In this document: positions 61,292 to 64,000 of the stretch, in pieces
How positions within the stretch are numbered: the first letter of the stretch is position 1
Layout: every line of letters starts with the position of its first letter
Assembly (NCBI GenBank): GCA_021399445.1
Contig: JAJTUQ010000006.1
Span: 3,658,001-3,722,000, forward strand
Length of the DNA stretch: 64,000 nt
Reading direction: 5' to 3'
Source: Xylogone sp. PMI_703
Lineage: Eukaryota; Ascomycota; Leotiomycetes
Program-made: the position numbers and the translations under genes
Notes under the pieces: generated by a model
What the model was told of the DNA's origin: nothing
The model's database searches: none
Seen by the model: only the letters and a program-made list of their open reading frames with translations

Positions 61292-61657
61292 TAAGAGAGT
61301 AGACGCGGTTAAATTACAAAATAATTGCTTCAGTGTGTAATTACTGTAGCCCTAGAACAATTACCATGAATCTCAAAGTAAAGGGGGCCCGTGACTAACC
61401 TAGCATATTAAGGTTACGATGACCAAATACTAAGTAGAGATTAGTCTAGAGAAGCTTTGATCTTCTAATTGAGCAAAGTTCCTCATTTTACATGAAGTGT
61501 CCAGCTAGTCAATAATCCCGTTTAATAATGAGACCATACAGCATGCGACAAGAGTAGACATAGTGTTAAGTATAGCGGTCACTTAGTGAGATTTAAAGTT
61601 TCATACCAACGTTAACTACGCTAATGCCTACCTATAACCTACCCAGCCAAGCTTTAT
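61292..61657. other. Convergent intergenic stretch
   Basis: 366 bp between the 3' ends of the two UstYa genes. Nothing recognisable. Confidence 0.5.
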
Positions 61658-62590
61658 TCAAGCAACAGTGTAGGTTGATGTATTTCTCTGGAGCGCAAAT
61701 TCATAAATAAGATCCCAGTTCCTGCACGTATGCATGATGGCAAAATCGGGCTTGAACGGCGGTACCGGCAACTCATCCCTCTCTCTCCGCGTCTCTTGCT
61801 CCATTCCCCACTTTGTCCTGTCTAGAGTGATCGGTGTCATATCCCCGTGACACATAAGCACCTGGCGGAGATAGTCCGAGCAGTGATCGAGGTGCTTAGA
61901 TTTGGACCATTCGGATTCTCCTGGGTGGTGATTGCCGTCTCTGCTGTAACTCGCGTGCCGTAAGTAGTCGAGGCAGTGCAATTGGTGGAAAACTTCGAGA
62001 GTGACCAGGTATTGTTCTTGATTATCACTGTCCAGGATAAGTTGGCCTTGCATATCAATCAGCGGCGTTGTGCTCATGGGAAGAGCGGCGGCTTCCTCGG
62101 CGTTGAGAACCACCATGCCCACATTATACAACTTTTCCCAGAATGCATCCGTCTCGGTTCCCGGTACTCCAAGGTAAGGGTTGAAGGGGAGTGTGGGATC
62201 GTTGGTGAATCCGCTTGGATCGAACTTCACGTCTTCGTACGCTATAAAGTTACGAACGTATGCTGCCATGATGATTAATTGCTGAGAAATAATCATTTGA
62301 ATAGCTGAAGCGTTGTAAGGAGACTTACGTAGCTCAGACGGTAGTAAGATTGACTCCATACTAATGCTACCAGAACTATACTGATATGAAGAATGGCGGG
62401 CTAGGAGGAGCCCTGCTAAAAGGAGGGTCACAAAGTGCAAGCATAGTATGTATGCCGTCGAAAGAGCGGACGCTATGGAGGTGCTGGTATTATTGCTTCG
62501 AGCCCTGGTCTTGCCGGCAGTGCTGGGCAACCCGTCCACTTGTTCGTCTTGTGGCACCTGCGAATAAAATTTGCTGAACTTGCTAAACAT
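61658..62590 (-). CDS. Second UstYa/DUF3328 family oxidase-like protein
   Basis: Candidate peptide-cyclising oxidase. The frame is open through 310 codons, but I split it into exons 62590-62329 and 62241-61658 (281 residues). The 87-bp segment between them starts GTAAGT, ends TTATAG, is a multiple of three, and encodes a sequence unlike the family. Removing it gives SELPYEDVKFDPSGF, which fits the start of the DUF3328 lumenal domain. The transmembrane helix is residues about 42-63. Motifs: H173-Q-L-H-C177 in VFHQLHCLDYLRH and H204-L-D-H-C208 in HLDHCSDYLRQVLMCHGD. The C-terminus has HTCRNWDLIYEF as in its neighbour. The two classical UstYa proteins here are diverged from each other, as UstYa and UstYb are. 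Confidence 0.92.
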   Translation of the reverse strand: MFSKFSKFYSQVPQDEQVDGLPSTAGKTRARSNNTSTSIASALSTAYILCLHFVTLLLAGLLLARHSSYQYSSGSISMESILLPSELRKSPYNASAIQMIISQQLIIMAAYVRNFIAYEDVKFDPSGFTNDPTLPFNPYLGVPGTETDAFWEKLYNVGMVVLNAEEAAALPMSTTPLIDMQGQLILDSDNQEQYLVTLEVFHQLHCLDYLRHASYSRDGNHHPGESEWSKSKHLDHCSDYLRQVLMCHGDMTPITLDRTKWGMEQETRRERDELPVPPFKPDFAIMHTCRNWDLIYEFALQRNTSTYTVA

Positions 62591-63035
62591 ATCTAAAGGC
62601 CTTGCCGTTTTTCAAAAGTGAAAGTATCTTGTAAAACTTCTTGGAATTATATCCGATAGCAAAGCCGATGTTAAGCTATCTGGGCTCGAAGGTCATTATT
62701 ATAAAGTGAGTAAGAGAGCACAACACGATGTCTGCAGGAATCAAGACTGGGCTCCGGAAAGTGGTAGTTATAACTTTAATTAATACATTTTGCTTATATA
62801 ATATAGTATGTACCGACACTAACTCAGTCCTGTTGATCTAATTACAACATGCCAAAATAAAGTGATTCGGCTCAGATATTCATGCATACAACCAAAACAG
62901 TAATGCAGACAGTCTTTAATTGGCATTTGCTACTTAACCAGTCTTTACTATCATAAATTTTGGAGTTATCCAATATGCGATTTAAGGGTGCTAGACTATT
63001 GCCACTTTTAACCATAAGCTAATCTTAACCTCTAC
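62591..63035. other. Intergenic stretch between oxidase and precursor genes
   Basis: 445 bp between the start of the second UstYa gene (minus) and the end of the precursor gene (minus). It should contain the promoter of the former. A TATATAATATAGTATG sequence near 62795-62812 is the most AT-rich part. No further precursor repeats were found. Confidence 0.5.
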
Positions 63036-63425
63036 TTAATTCTTCTCAGAAGCCTGTTCTTCGTCTTTGCGGTACCTGCCAGGACGTGAGTAAGCCGCTA
63101 GAGAAGACGGATGTATAAAACTGACGCAACATAAGTCTGGCGCTTTTCATTCTCAGATGCATCTTTGTCCTTACGATAGCTGCTAACAATTCAGTAGGCT
63201 GCAAAAGGAGTGTGCAGGATATAATACTAACGCGACATATGTCTGACGTTTCTCATTCTGAGACGTCTCTACTCCCTCACGGTATCTGTCAAAAGATGAG
63301 TAGGCCATAAGGGAAGAAGAATACTATACTAACGCCACATATGTCTGACGTTTTTCTTGGGCAATGGGAGATGCGGCAACCATGCCAGCTAGGAGAGCGA
63401 GGATGCTGATATTGACGAACTTCAT
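63036..63425 (-). CDS. Candidate dikaritin-type RiPP precursor peptide
   Basis: Secreted precursor of 79 residues, four exons: 63425-63334, 63285-63232, 63179-63126 and 63075-63036. The introns are 48, 52 and 50 bp, all in phase 2. Residues 1-18 are a signal peptide (MKFVNISILALLAGMVAA). Lys-Arg pairs, the cleavage site of Kex2, lie at residues 25-26, 43-44 and 61-62. Each is followed directly by QTYVAY (27-32, 45-50, 63-68), then a polar, acidic spacer beginning Arg-Glu or Arg-Lys. The unit length is 18 residues. Each copy is cut by an intron inside the same Ala codon, with donors GTTAGT, GTTAGT and GTCAGT. This plan (signal, Kex2 sites, repeated Tyr-containing core) is that of ustiloxin, phomopsin and asperipin precursors. 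Two UstYa genes and one UstYa-related gene lie within 5 kb. The core and product are inferred; no known product with this core comes to mind. Confidence 0.85.
63126..63351 (-). repeat. Tandem exon-intron repeat units in the precursor gene
   Basis: Each unit consists of a conserved KRQTYVA-coding block plus an intron of about 50 bp. The sequence CATATGTCTGACGTTTxTC on the plus strand recurs at about 63236 and 63338, with a diverged copy near 63130, giving spacings of about 106 and 102 bp. The internal exons are both exactly 54 nt and symmetrical in phase, so units can be gained or lost without shifting the frame. Confidence 0.8.
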
Positions 63426-64000
63426 CTTGTCGTTGATAAAAGCTATCGATTATTCGCAAAATCAAATAACTAGAGTATAGGATGCTCAATCAAGTCAAAC
63501 AATCTGGGCGTTTGAAAGTAAAAATTCAGGGCAGCTGAGCCTTTTATCCTGATACGTGCTAGGTACTACCCCTCACGGGATCTTACTCGTTGCTCTATAT
63601 CTGCGTGACCGCCTATCACTGCTTCCATTCTGATCAACTACAACACTCAGTGGTAACTACAAGTCGGCTACACTTGCAGGTGGAGCTCGGTAGGATATTC
63701 GCTGGTTTCTGGCTTGCCCGTATATCTTCATTCTGCCCCATTATCTAATGCATTGTCTGGGGTAACACTAGAGCACCCTTGGAGCGCAGCACGATTATGC
63801 ATGTCAGAAATAAGTCTATGCTTGCCAGGCATACCAGCAGCAGTCGATCTCTCTGGTGGGTATGGAGCTGTTAACTTATATTTCCGCAAACTGCGTAGTC
63901 TAAACAATCGTTACAAAACACCAGGGATTGTTGTAGAATGATATGTCATACACTATGCATTCAGCCCCCGCCTCTACCGCCCGAGCGCTCAATACTAAAT
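63426..64000. other. Upstream region of the precursor gene, window edge
   Basis: 575 bp with no supported gene. It should contain the precursor promoter: on the minus strand GATAAAAGG near 63539-63550, about 120 bp before the ATG, is the best TATA-like word. The frame at 63714-63941 has no motif. Further cluster genes may lie beyond the edge. Confidence 0.45.

Noticed and set aside
61658..62590. Single-exon 310-residue reading of the second UstYa gene
   Set aside because: An 87-bp in-frame segment has perfect intron ends and removing it gives a better family match; the longer form remains possible without RNA data.

Overview
The window looks like chromosomal DNA of a filamentous ascomycete (Pezizomycotina). 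The genes have many short introns of about 45-140 bp with GT...AG ends. Three Zn2Cys6 transcription factors, a fungal NADP-glutamate dehydrogenase, a GH55 glucanase and UstYa/DUF3328 proteins are present, and a large AT-rich block of transposons looks mutated by RIP (repeat-induced point mutation). A Leotiomycete is my guess, but the sequence alone does not fix it. No rRNA, tRNA or CRISPR array was recognised. Exon structures were assembled by eye from frames, splice signals and family motifs.

Layout. 1-15 kb is a gene-poor accessory region: a small secreted cysteine-containing protein (2.6-2.9 kb), an intact four-exon berberine-bridge-type FAD oxidoreductase (3.4-5.0 kb), a Zn2Cys6 regulator (7.3-9.3 kb), a 53-residue membrane protein divergent from a UstYa-related protein (9.7-10.8 kb), a secreted 197-residue protein (11.7 kb), and a graveyard of broken ankyrin-repeat and short-chain dehydrogenase genes (12.7-14.9 kb).

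15.3-32.3 kb is one nested transposon stack. A pogo/Fot1-like DNA transposon with 46-bp terminal inverted repeats and TA target duplication contains a 14.8-kb LTR retrotransposon with 622-bp LTRs and a TTCTT duplication. That element contains a second, related 7.3-kb LTR retrotransposon with 606-bp LTRs, and separately a 215-bp solo-LTR-like insertion that is not AT-mutated. The reading frames in the two retroelements and most of the transposase are ruined, largely by C-to-T type changes.

33-57 kb is gene-rich: a Baeyer-Villiger monooxygenase with a 6-nt microexon, a tubby/LURP-like protein, a Zn2Cys6 regulator, a secreted serine beta-lactamase-like hydrolase, a seven-exon Zn2Cys6 regulator, a short-chain dehydrogenase, a small LSB1-like protein, a GH55 exo-beta-1,3-glucanase, an aldo-keto reductase and the NADP-glutamate dehydrogenase. 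The monooxygenase, hydrolase, dehydrogenase and two regulators could form an accessory metabolic group, but no backbone synthase lies here.

58.8-63.4 kb is the most interesting part: a compact candidate dikaritin-type RiPP (ribosomally made, modified peptide) cluster. A 79-residue secreted precursor (63036-63425, minus) carries three copies of the hexapeptide QTYVAY, each directly after a Lys-Arg site. Each copy is split by an intron at the same codon position. Upstream lie two classical UstYa/DUF3328 oxidase-like genes with paired HxxHC motifs, and a third membrane protein of a divergent CWCG/HxxHC type. The third has a close paralogue at 9.9-10.8 kb. By analogy with ustiloxin, phomopsin and asperipin pathways, Kex2-type cleavage would release the repeats and the UstYa proteins would oxidatively cross-link the tyrosines. 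The product is unknown, and the cluster may continue beyond base 64000.
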